Shown piece by piece: positions 1-53,200 of a DNA stretch of 64,000 nt. This DNA is from Lepas anatifera (taxonomy: Eukaryota; Arthropoda; Thecostraca; Lepadidae), in assembly GCA_034440635.1 (NCBI GenBank), contig JAOTON010000046.1:124001-188000 (forward strand). Reading direction: 5' to 3'. Within the stretch, counting starts at the first letter, position 1. Every line of letters starts with the position of its first letter. A model generated the notes under the pieces. It was not told the origin of the DNA. It saw only the letters and a program-made list of their open reading frames with translations, and ran no database searches. The position numbers were made by a program, and so were the translations under genes.

Positions 1-193
1 CAAATGTGAAATCCACGACATTGTGATTGAAGTGTTAAAGGAGAGCTAAATAGTTGAAAAAGGTGAAGTGCTACTAGTGCATACCGAGCTACAGACCAAA
101 ACTGAGGAACAGAACAGACAAACAACGGAACTGGCGCGGACAATTCGTCACAAAAATCAAGAGTTCACACTTACCAGTCCTGTCCCTAGGCTA

Positions 194-42320
<42,127 letters not shown>

Positions 42321-42903
42321 CGCCTGCACATGTCACCGGGCCGTCGCCCTCTCCGCTCTCACCTCCTGCTCTCTCTCTCCCTCTCTCTACCGCTCTTTCT
42401 CACCACTTTTCGCCCTATCTCCACCAGTGCGAGGCGCCTGGCGCCGTGGTAAAGCCCGCGCTCGGGGGCACGGCGGCTCTGCCAGCGGGCACGCGATGGC
42501 GGAGACGCCAACACTCCACGGACGCTAACACCACCGCCGCCACTGAAGCGATCCAGCACTCACCCGCTGATTTCGCCAAGAATCCCCACTCAAGTGATGA
42601 GACAACAGCACGATCAAGTCTCCCCGTAAATACCACGTCACACACTCACTATCAGGAGCGCAGAAACGCACCCACACCGCTGTAAACCAATTTTGAAATG
42701 TTTGTTGCCGACGCATGCGCAATAGGCAGGTGTGCTACGCAGGTAACGAGGTCGGCGTCGCCGCCGTTCACCTGCGGCGAAAGTGCATTTTGGACAGCGC
42801 CTGCCATCTACCGAGCAGAGTTAAAACTACTGCTTTCAGAACGTAGCGCACTGCTGTGCTGGGATCAGTAGAGGGGGTAGGTATCTGGTAACCACACACA
42901 GGG

Positions 42904-43210
42904 CATAGGCGGATCCAGGTGGTGAGGTATGGCTGGTATCATAGGCGGATCCAGGATTACCTACAGGGGGCACCTTCCTGGGGGGGAGCGCCATCCGGAC
43001 CAGGGAGCGCCACTTTTGACCGGCAAAACCTGTCAAGTGGGCGCCAAAACCTATCGGTGGGCGCCGATTTTCGCATCCTGGGGGGAAGGTGGGAAGCGAC
43101 ACTTCAGGGGGTGCCATCGACCTTTCAGGGGGCGCCGTGACCATTTCAGGGGGCGCCGAGGGTCGATCGGGAGGGGGTGGCACGTGCCCATCTTTGCCCT
43201 CCTTGGACGG
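42904..43210. mobile_element. hAT-type MITE copy, CATAGGCGGATCC subfamily, doubled left end
   Basis: Left ends at 42904 and 42940 (CATAGGCGGATCCAGG each), with interior GCGCCATCCGGACCAG, GGCGCCAAAACCTATCGGTG and GGGGGCGCCG motifs. The right end is degenerate (CTCCTTGGACGG). The last ~170 bp are duplicated at 43290-43460. Confidence 0.6.
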
Positions 43211-43460
43211 TGCAGCTGGCTGCAGTGGCGGATCTAGCCGGTCGGTTCGGGGGGCAAGCTAATTTTGGAAAGAAAAAATATATATATAATGGGTGGGAAG
43301 CGACATTTCAGGGGGCGCCATTGACCTTTCAGGGGGCGCCGTGACCATTTCAGGGGGCGCCTAGGGTCGATGGGGGGGTGGTACGTGCCTACCTTTTCCC
43401 TCCTTGGATTGTGCAACTGGCTGCAGTGGCGGATCTAGCCGGTCGGTTCGGGGGCAAGCC
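43086..43460. repeat. ~202-bp tandem segmental duplication of MITE sequence
   Basis: The block from GGGTGGGAAGCGACA through GGCTGCAGTGGCGGATCTAG appears at about 43090-43258 and again at 43290-43460. The junction at 43261-43290 is AT-rich (TATATATATAAT). Confidence 0.75.
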
Positions 43461-43597
43461 AAAATCGGAAAGCAAAAAAATTATAATAACGTCACCCGGT
43501 GACATATTTTTTTCCACAATTCAACTACACGGTACATTTTCGGGGTACCTAAATTCGAGTCGAAAAACAAATAAAAAACGTCACCGGCCAAAAGATG

Positions 43598-43931
43598 CAT
43601 AGGCGGATCCAGGGGGGCAAGGGGGCACGTGCCCCCCCGATCAACCCTCGGCGCCCCCTGAAAGGTCGATGGCACCCCCTGAAATGTCGCTTCCCACCGA
43701 AGTGACCCTGCAAGCCCACAGTCCCGCAGTACACGGTTTGTATATAGACTGACCCGCACTACACCGCCTGTATGGCTATCCCGAAGTGACCCTGCGAAAG
43801 TCGGCGCCCACCGATAGGACTTGGCGCCCACCTGATAGGTTTTGCCGGTCATAAGTGGCGCCCCCCTGGTCCGGATGGCGCCTCCCCCCGGAAGGTGCCC
43901 CCTCCCATCGGCAATCCTGGATCCGCCTATG
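43598..43931 (-). mobile_element. Inner hAT-type MITE with perfect 8-bp target duplication
   Basis: The ends CATAGGCGGATCCAGG and CCTGGATCCGCCTATG are perfect inverted repeats of 16 bp. The flanking direct repeat AAAAGATG (43590-43597 and 43932-43939) is perfect. The body is in reverse orientation relative to 42940-43200 and contains a foreign ~100-bp satellite segment at 43697-43795. Confidence 0.9.
43697..43795. repeat. Satellite fragment captured inside a MITE
   Basis: A little more than one unit of the ~84-bp satellite (CGAAGTGACCCTGCAAGCCC ... ACTATCC-like ... CGAAGTGACCCTGC). It starts and ends at the same phrase and replaces about 13 bp expected from sister MITE copies. Confidence 0.85.
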
Positions 43932-44377
43932 AAAAGATGTGCCCACAAATTTTTTTTTTGCGAACCAAGGCCCAATGTTTGCAATGAAGTTTAACTTGTT
44001 CTGCTTGAAGTTGAGAGTTGGAGCACCAAAACCTTGCTTATAAACCAAAAAAGAGGTGGGCAAGAAGGAGGTCGACAGCTTTGGAGGTAGGGGTAAAATA
44101 CGTTTTGCCCCTAGCTTTTCCGTTTGGGGGGGCAAATGCCTTTTTGCCCCCCCTGAGTCCGCTCTGGCTGGCTGCATACACTGTTTACTAGAAAAAACTC
44201 CCCTGGACCCTCTAATGCAACTGGCACCCTTTGCCAGAACGTCCCAGTCAGCGAAAATCTATACTCTCTCCATGACTCTATGACTGGGTACTAGGTTGCA
44301 CTGCAGGTTGAAGTTTTGCCGGCCCCCTGCTTCTTGGACATTATGGATTCGGTTCCGCTATGCACAGCTTGCACTTA

Positions 44378-45755
44378 CACTGGCCCGCACCACACCACCT
44401 ACGGATGGTCTATCCCGGAGTGACCCTGCAAACCTACAGTCCCGCAATACACGGTTCGCAGATAGACTGGCCCGCACCACACCACCTACAGATGGTCTAT
44501 CCCGGAGTGACCCTGCAAACCTACATTCCCGCAGTACATGGTTTGTAAATGGACTGGCCCGCACTACACCAGCTGTAGGACTATTCCGAAGTGACTGCAA
44601 ACCTACAGTCCCGCAGTACACAGCTCTTAGATAGACTGACCCGCACTACACCGCCTGTATGACTATCCCGCAGTGACCCTGCAGACCTACAGTCCCGCAG
44701 TACACGGTTCGTAGATAGACTGACCCGCACTACACCGTCTGTATGACTATCTCGAAGTGACACTGCAAACCTACATTCCCGCAGTACATGGTTTGTAAAT
44801 GGACTGGCCCGCACTACACCACCTGTAGGACTATTCCGAAGTGACCCTGCAAACCTACAGTCCCGCAGTACACAGCTCTTAGATAGACTGACCCGCACTA
44901 CACCGCCTGTATGACTATCCCGCAGTGACCCTGCAGACCTACAGTCCCGCAGTACACGGTTCGTAGATAGACTGACCCGCACTACACCGTCTGTTGGACT
45001 ATCTCGAAGTGACCCTGCAAACCTACAGTCTCGCAGTACACGATTTATAGATAGACTGACCCGCACTACACCGTCTGTATGACTATCCCGGAGTGACCCC
45101 GCAGTAAATGGTTCGTAGATAGACTGGCCCGCACTACACCGCCTGTATGACTATCCCGAAGTGGCCCTGCAAAAGTGACCCTGCAAGCCTACAGTACCGC
45201 AGTACATGGTTTGTAGATAGACTGACCCGCACTACACCGTCTGTATGACTATCCCGAAGTGACCCTGCAAACCTACAGTCCCGCAGCACACGGTTCGTAG
45301 ATAGACTGACCCGCACTACACCACCTGTAGGACTATCCCGAAGTGACGCTGCAAGCCTGCAGTCCCGCAGTACACGGTTCGTAGATAGACTGACCCGCAC
45401 TACACCGCCTGTATGACCATTGGCGGATCCAGGAAAAAGTTTTGGAGGGGGCCAAAACATCGTTTTGGGGGCCAAATCGGGAAAAAATCGCAAAAAAGCA
45501 TAGGATTTAAAAAAACGGCCAAAAGTCGGTCGTTTTGGGGGCCAAAAGATACTATTTCGGGCTTTGGGGGGCCATGGCCCCTGGGCCCCCCTGGATCCGC
45601 CAGTGTGTATGACTATCCCGCAGTGACCCTGCAAACCTACAGTCCTGCAGTACACGGTTTGTAGATAGACTGACCCGCACTACACTGCCTGTATGACTAT
45701 CCCGAAGTGACGCTGCAAACCTACAGTCCCGCAGTACACGGTTCGTAGATAGACT
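44378..45755. repeat. ~84-bp satellite array
   Basis: About 14 units built on GACTGACCCGCACTACACCG, CCTGTATGACTATCCCGAAG, TGACCCTGCAAACCTACAGT and CCCGCAGTACACGGTTCGTA. Unit lengths are 83-86 bp with one short unit near 45090-45125. Some units form a two-unit higher-order pattern (44560-44815 resembles 44815-45000). Interrupted at 45418-45605 by a MITE. Confidence 0.95.
45418..45605. mobile_element. 188-bp hAT-type MITE inserted in the satellite
   Basis: The ends CATTGGCGGATCCAGG and CCTGGATCCGCCAGTG are inverted. The satellite sequence TGTATGAC is duplicated on both sides (45410-45417 and 45606-45613). Neighbouring satellite units provide the empty site, so the 8-bp duplication is certain. 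Confidence 0.95.
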
Positions 45756-46195
45756 TGTTCTTGTGCATTCCGAGAGGCACCACCTCGACATACTTATTTT
45801 AAGGGGTGAGTGTTTCAAAGGTATTACCGCACGGTAGCGGAGCGAATGTGACCCAGGGGTGCCGCTGTCCGGAGAGCATCGGCAAGGTAGAAGAGGAAAG
45901 ATCTGCGGCTGGCAGAGGCCCGGAGCTAAGCAGTGCACTGCAGTGGGGGACGCAGACGAAACGGGGCGTTTCTGCCAGGACCCTTTTCCTTTGTCAGCAG
46001 CTTTAATATGCGTGAGCCGCACATTTCTCAAGTTTTAAGAGCAATTAGGACACATTTGGAGCCCGAAATGGGCACTGAAAAACCCGGGGAGGCGTGAATG
46101 CACACACCTGACGGGGATGGAGTAATCACTCTTTTCACCCCCTCTTCTTCCTTGAATGAGTTCCGGGTAGATCATTTGCTATGTGTATTCATAGC

Positions 46196-46467
46196 ATGGG
46201 TGGATTCGGGATCTCCGATGGGGTAGGGAACATAGTCGGTGGAAGGGGTGACATCCGGACCAGGGGGCGCAAGAAAACTAACAGGTGGGCGCTTAATCCT
46301 ATTGCTGGGGTGCCAATACCCAAATCCTGGCGACGGGGTCGGAAGCAAAATTTCAGGAGGGGGGCGCCATCGACCTTTACGGGGACGCCGTGGCCATTTT
46401 ATCAGGTGTCAAGGCTCGATGAGGGGGGGGCGAGCAGTGTCCGCTTGCCCCTGGATCCGCATATGGC
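46196..46467. mobile_element. hAT-type MITE, CATAGGCGGATCC subfamily (diverged)
   Basis: The left end CATGGGTGGATTCGGG and right end CCTGGATCCGCATATG are inverted; the interior has GACATCCGGACCAGGGGGCG, GGTGGGCGC, ATCGACCTTTACGGGG and GGCTCGATGAGGG as in sister copies. No target duplication remains. Confidence 0.7.
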
Positions 46468-46994
46468 TCAAAATAACAATTTTCGACTATTTCGACTGAT
46501 GTGAGAAGTACTGTGGATGGATAAAACAAGTACTGCTTTTTAAGACGACAAACAGATCTCTAAACATGTACTCAGAATTTATTTTCAATGATAACGAAAA
46601 GTGGAAATGGTACTGACTGTAGCTGTCCCTCGTCAAAAACAGGACCCAACAGTGAGCTGCGTTCAATATTACACCACACGCATTGCACCCTCATGTGCAT
46701 TCACTTTCCCATAAAATGCCAACAAAGATAAGTTATGTCGAGGACGAAAGAGACATGTTGCCTGAACAATGAGTGGTACGTCGCATTGCAATATCCCCTT
46801 AGATGACACCTTCGTGATTACTATCGACACGATTTTGAACGGTCATTCAGCAGTGTGAGATGGTTCATCCGCCACTGGTCTTGTTGTTCTCTCCTCCCTC
46901 TGAGCCGTCACACAGACAGTCTCAGGAGTCGCCGCTAGATGTCTCCAGGCGCGCGGTGTCGCTGCGTCCCGGCCCCGGCACCAGTGGCGCTACC

Positions 46995-47203
46995 TCACAT
47001 GGCCTTGATGCCGCCGTACATGCTCTGGGTGCGCGCCGTGTGCCGTCGGTGGTGCATGTCGTAGTCGCGGATGTTGGAGCGGACGGAGGCCAGCATGCTG
47101 CCCAGGTCGGCCTCCTGGCGCGGGTACCGCAGGTTGGCTGACTTCAGAGCGCGCTCCGCCCACGACTCAGCGCGCGGAGGTGGCAGGGTGTTCCGGTAGG
47201 TAG
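46995..47203 (-). CDS. fln: flightin coding exon 4: C-terminal region and stop
   Basis: 209 nt including TGA at 46995-46997, encoding residues 120-188. The acceptor is ACCGGCAG|CT at 47203. It starts YRNTLPPPRAESWAERALKS, which matches the R..P....W.ERAL pattern after the WYR core of flightins, and continues with a basic, helical-looking tail ending RTQSMYGGIKAM. A candidate AATAAA poly(A) signal on the minus strand lies at 46578-46583, about 410 bp past the stop. Confidence 0.92.
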
Positions 47204-50200
47204 CTGCCGGTAGACACAAACGCAGGCTGGTCACACAAATCAGACAAAGTAATCACAATAGGTAGATAGAAACATGAGAGGGATAATCAACGTTCAAAGA
47301 GGTCTTGCATCAAAGCACTTGAGTACTTACATGAAATACCATGCCAACTAGCATCAATAGTCTGGAGTTAGGAATTTCTCTATGAATCGACAAACTGCTC
47401 AGAAAGCCCGAAAGGTGGAGGTGTGGGCGATGCTTAACCTTGGCTGAAGCGATATATTGTGCATAAAACCCTGCTCTCACGACTATTTGACCTAGAAATG
47501 CATCTATATCAGACAAAGTGCGTGCAACAATGCTCGAAATGGGTTCTGATAGTTATGATTCAAGTTTTAAGTTGCATCTTGGCTTTTCCCCTCAGGCCGC
47601 CTTCGTATTCCGTTTTAGTGAAATAACTCATCCTACGGTGTTCTCACCCCTCCGGCATCATTTTAGCTGTTCAGCTGATCGCCCTTCCCAGTTATATTTT
47701 GGCCTGTATTTGTTTAACTTCTGAGGCATATTTTTCAGGAGGCTACGAGAAATTTGACATGCTTATAATTTCACAACATATTTTGTCAGGAATCTGCCTG
47801 GCACCCATTCAGAAAACTACCAGCTTTGTTGCATTACAGAAAGTCCTCCGCGGTCTGCCAGGCACCAGAATACCGCCGTTGGTATGACAGGCTGGACCGA
47901 TGCCCTTGCGGCGGCGGCCGTCCAGTCCTCGTGACGTCAGAGGGGCCCTGGCCTCGGCTCATGCCCGCTCTCTTTTTCGCCGGGGGACGTCGTTGTCGCT
48001 GCCAGCGCGCGTCGCCAGAATCTGCCGTCTAAAAACGCTCGACTGCCGCTTCTGGCTCCGCGCTCTGCCCGTGGCCACCGCACCGCACAATCAGAGGCCA
48101 CAAAATCGCGCCACCTGCCGCTGGACAGGCCATTGCAGACCTGGGTTTTGTCTCTATTTCGTAGGGCTGGTCCATCAATTGCAGTTGCATCACACATATT
48201 GCCGGGGGTGAATCCAAAGAGGGGCCACTGGAATTTAGTATACTCCGTGCTTTCCCTGAATTTGCACTGTATTACATGTAGTTACTCAAGTTTTTTGATA
48301 CGGAAAATGCATATAAATATGGGGTTGTTATGCCTATCCAATAAATTAGATATCGAGCATTAATACGTCCAGTCTGGAGGAAGATCAAACATAAAGTTGG
48401 CGTGAGAGGACGGTTGTCGTTCACAGTGCCATCTCTGTCTCGGCGCTGGCAGTGCTGCGGAAAAGCAACAGCGAGCCTGGCCACCGCGGGGTGACAGATT
48501 TAGCCATCCCGGGCCGCTGTCCCCTGCCAGCCGGAGGGCACGGATCCTAGCACGGTCCAGGGCCTGCCAGCCAGTGTCCAACGCTGCTGCTAGGATTTCA
48601 ACAAGGTCACACTGAACAGTTGGATCGTCACCTCAGGCTGCCTCTTCCCGAGATGAGTGTTTAATACGCAAAGCTTTCAATTACAACAACGCTGAAGGAT
48701 GTTTTCTTGTTTAGTTTTCAGAGAGCTGTGGCTGGCACATCTCAGTCCACCGTTGATGTTTTTGTTAACTCTACCAGACCTTATGAAAAACTGTCGGTGC
48801 ATTGTTCTGAATGACGAGTGGAATCTGGCATGAAGGTATCCATATGCTGTTACCTCTGATAACAGAAAGATTTGTCATTGTTTTAATTTCTACAGTATTC
48901 TTTAAGAGCCAATTGCTGGGAAGAATCGCCTTCCTAAAAAATCACCAGTTATACTGATCTTTTGAAGAGAAAAGGCGCACAAAAAAAAAAAAAGATAGAA
49001 ATTGTATCCAGAGTAACCTTAACAAATAAACAAAGCCAAATCGTAATCAACACTGCGGCCACTTTAAGCCTCTTTGTGCCTACTTCATCTTAACGTCTTC
49101 ACAGTTCAAACCGATGATGAGGATGATGTGCCGTTGCTCTGAGCCCAGAGGTGAACCTATGACTTCCTTAACCAACGCCTGGCTTAGGCGTATTTTTATC
49201 CGAAACAACGTAAAAAAATCCGCCGTAATTACGTTGCACTGACGTAAAGAATTTGCAAAATAGCCATAATTTTAGCCTATGTACTTATATTCGCTCATGC
49301 TCTCCTTGGCCGATTTTGACCAATTCTGGAAAGGTTTTCTCGCATTGGTATAGTATTTTCCATGAAATCGTATTTAATGTTTATGTTATAACGTCACCTA
49401 TGCCAATATATAAACAAAAACCAAATGATACAATTTTATGTCACAAGTAATTAAGGATGGCCCAAAGGGAAGAAAGTTGTATCCATCGACCCGCTGGGAT
49501 CCGTGCCTGACTCACCCTCATTTCACGCTCTATTCACTTGGCTTCAACACCGGTGCTGGTGGTTATTCCAGGTGCATGTAAGCAGATATCCAGAAACGTG
49601 TGCATTTTAGGCAGGAAACATTATCGGATGCTTTGATTTACATCAATTGTGTGCCAAAAAAAAAAAACAAATTAAAGAGCGATTTGAGGCCCCATTCCTC
49701 TTGCATAAATACCTGTGTCATGAATTTATTTTCTGATGCAAAATAAAAAGGGCTCGCTGCCATAAGACCAGACTTCAAATTTTTCGAATAACAGGAAAAT
49801 ACCGCTCCATTTTTACAACATATACTTCTCTGGTAACTGGAAAAGTGAAAAATTTACTGATTAAGTTTTGCTGATGACAAAAAAGCAGATGCAATGCCTC
49901 CAGAAAAAACGCAAATTCAACAAGTTTTAAGCACCACCATTTTAATTATTACAAAAGAACCACAACTCATATTAAATAGCGCAGCTGTGGCCACCATTCC
50001 ACCGATACTGTGCCGCGCCATTTTGTCCAATAACGACATACCCCGCGGGCGCCGCAGACCGATCCGACTCACTTCCTGCCCGGCTGTTGAGGTAGGCCAC
50101 CATGTTGCTGTAGTAGTTCTCGCCGTAGTCGAAGTTCATCTTGTACATGCGAGCCTTGGGTCGGTTCCAGAACACAGGGAAGGCCGACTTCTTCTTCTCG

Positions 50201-53200
50201 ATCTGCTGCGGGTGTTCAAAGTCGTCGAACCCTTCGCCCGCGGGCGCTCCCTCGCCAACCGGTGCCTCTGCAGGGTAGAACGGGGTCATTCATAGCCCCG
50301 CACCAATTACTAGTGTCGGTGCGGGGTCAAAATCTCGTCATTTAAAACTGCACTAATCCAACGGTGGGGTCAAAAGTATGCATGGATCTATGGGGGACAA
50401 GGGGGCAGGTGCACTCAATATACCCACCCGTTGTCAGCACATTGTGTTCCGGAGCCCCCACCCATGAAACTTCAATTCGTAAACTTCCCCGTTCTTCAAG
50501 CTGCAAGTATTGGCGCTCTCTCGATGCAATTTGGTGCCTCTCTGATAGGTCAAACCGTATCAATTTGTGCCCCTGGCCCAAACAGCACCCCCTCCCGACC
50601 CGAATGATGCCCCCTGACCAAAGTGTCCCATATCATCGAAAACCCTGAATCCGACTTTGGCAAAGTATGCTCATTTCAAATCGCCTCTGGCGCTTGCAGG
50701 TCACCCAATCGCCACGTTATGTCAACAGCACTTGTGCCTTGGCAGGATTATGCACCCATCGGTGTAGGAATGTAATGTGTCTGTTATCAAGCGTGTGTTA
50801 ACCACTTCAAGCATATCATCCGAGAGGCGAGCTCGCGTTTGCCTGTGTGTGTTTTGGAGCAGTCGTTCTTTACACAACGAAAAAACTTGTCGCGGAGCAC
50901 GTGATGAAAACAGGCTGCAGCCTCCAGCAATGGCTGCGGTGTTTTCGAGTCGCGCTTTGGCAGAACGACAGCAGAGATCCTTTTATCAGTCTGACGTGAG
51001 CCCCGCCAAGCGGAAGCAGATATCCCACCAGACGTGACTCTTGATCTTGGCTCCGTCGACGACCAACAAAGAAGCACCTCTCTGCTGCCCCCTTCCATGT
51101 GTTACACGTCACATGGGTGTCACAGTAGTCACCGGTATAAGACAATCCCCTTAAAGAAACTGAGTTGCAGTTCATCTATTTATCTAAGACAGCTGGCCAA
51201 GAATGTGTCAGTGCGGGCCCGATTTGATCACAAGTCGAGCAACAAAGGTGTCACAGAGTACCTGTTGCTTGTGGTGTTACTTTTCAAAACACTATTTTTA
51301 AGGTTCAAAACTGGATGGACATTCATAAATCTGCCTAAGGATACTTTCAGCTAACCGAATTGGTCAGTGGAGGGCTAACACCAGAAAATGGCGGACATCG
51401 GTACTGTGGTGTTGGAGGTTGCTGCTCGACAATCTCATCATCTCCTTTGAGCGTGGCTAAAAATACCTTCCACGCCTGCTAGGACCTTATGAGTGCACCC
51501 TCTGAACAAGTATCACCTTCTTCCCAACAAACCCTCCTAACAGGGTGGAATTGACAACTTCCTACCTCCTTGGCAGTTGGTGCGTCGTTAAGCCCAACAA
51601 TCATTAATATCATGATGAGATCGCTAGTCACAAATCGTGCCTTCCGTGGGACACCCACCATGGTGGATCCATTCGTCGGCAGTCTCAGCCTCGGGCCACT
51701 GTAGCTTTAACCGTCCGTAGAACAATTTTTAAAAATAATTCGCGTCACACGCGGTCATAATTCCCGCTTTCGTGACTATGAAATAGGTACCTCCTGTGTG
51801 CTACCCCTGTGCCTCGGCTGTGTCATTCGTTATCTGAGGTAGCTCCCGCGGCAGGTTCCCGGACTGTCGTCCTCTGGAAGGGGACATAGCTGAGCATAAC
51901 TCATGCCACATGAGCGTCACTAACTGTATCGCCTGATTCCGCGAACAGAACCCGGCGCAGCCAATGCCAGGTGCGCGTCGTTTATGTATTTGGATATGCC
52001 GGTGCCATTTCCAAACATTGGAATGTTTCACTTTATGAGTGACATAATTAAATAAACATGTGTTCGATTGGGACTGTTTTGTACTAAATGCTTATCAGTT
52101 ATTCGGGGCAGATACCGCTCTCATGAAGAAAGACATAAAGCTGGCCATTGCCGGAATTAAATGGCACAAACACCTTTTCCGCAGTTGTGGGTTTATAGGT
52201 CGCTGAGGGTTCGGCAGCCACCTCCAATCCAATGCTCCAGTGAAAATAAGACACGCATATAATTTAAATGAATATCCCTCAGTTTGAGCAGACCTCATTC
52301 GTACAACTCAAAGCCTTTGACGACTTCGTGAATTAATACATTCTCTCGGAGGATAACAGTCTCACACAACACAAATAACTGTGTATATTTCTCCCGATAC
52401 CTCATTTCAGCTAAGGTTTCTACAAATGATCTAGCCTAAGAACAACTGCCATACGTGCATATTACAAATAGTAGGACTACAATGTTATTATAAAAATGCA
52501 GAAGTGTATCAGATAATTATGATCACGGTTGGAAACAGATGCAATATCATCATTTAGAAAGGAAAATATTTTGTCTGCGCAGAAATCTTAGGAATCTTTA
52601 CAATTTCATGGAAATAGCCCGACATCCACTGGAGGGGATGGCTGGCAGCCTCCCTTCCCCTGAGGTCTTAAAAAAAACAAGAAAAAGATGAAGAAAAAAC
52701 CCATTTGGGGGTGTATAAGAGTTATAGTATAAGTTATAGCCAATTTTCGTTGACCTAGATCTTCGAGATCAAACGAGTTCTTAAAGATGACAGGTTGATT
52801 TACCGTGTAGGGAATCTCCTGAGAAATGCCACAATTATGCGGAAAAGTCGCAAAATGCTAAAGGTGGACGAGGCCAATAGAGGAAAGGTTGCAAGGGACC
52901 TTCCCTGAAGTTTTGGAGTCACGATCATTTGAGGCCATTGACTTATGACATCGCAATATGGTATACTCCCTATAATGAATACTTCAGCCAGCAATATAGC
53001 AACTGTTGGGCGGAAAATGAGGGTTAAACTCGACCCATGACCTTTGACCTTGATCTTTACATTGAGTTACTTTTGCTATGATGTCATAGCATTATGCACG
53101 TCAGACTGGGCAACGCCATTTGACCGGGAACATTGTGGCCAATGATCTTGAAAGTGCTGGTATGAGCACGACCTGTGAACTTTAATTTTGACTTTGACCT

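Larger units (their letters stand above)
43424..44166. mobile_element. Outer hAT-type MITE (GGCGGATCTAGCC family), interrupted by another MITE
   Basis: The left end CAGTGGCGGATCTAGCCGG and right end …CTGAGTCCGCTCTG are imperfect inverted repeats. Flanks ACTGGCTG (43416-43423) and GCTGGCTG (44167-44174) match at 7 of 8. Removing the inner insertion (43598-43931 plus one 8-bp duplication) leaves about 400 bp similar to 13586-13924. Confidence 0.75.
42321..46994. other. Interval between MAGI start and flightin stop
   Basis: No gene seen. 42340-42780 is GC-rich with a CT-rich segment and probably holds the MAGI 5' leader and promoter; no TATA box is visible. 42900-44170 is a cluster of nested MITEs, 44378-45755 is an ~84-bp satellite, 46196-46467 is another MITE, and 46500-46994 should contain the flightin 3' UTR. 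Confidence 0.8.

Noticed and set aside
44581..45655. Open frames of 161 and 173 codons on the minus strand
   Set aside because: Translations of the ~84-bp satellite and the MITE inside it.
50925..51036. Short frame starting MAAVFSSRALAERQQ with a GAC|GTGAGC donor, as a possible first exon on the plus strand
   Set aside because: No acceptor-matched next exon or known protein start could be recognised.
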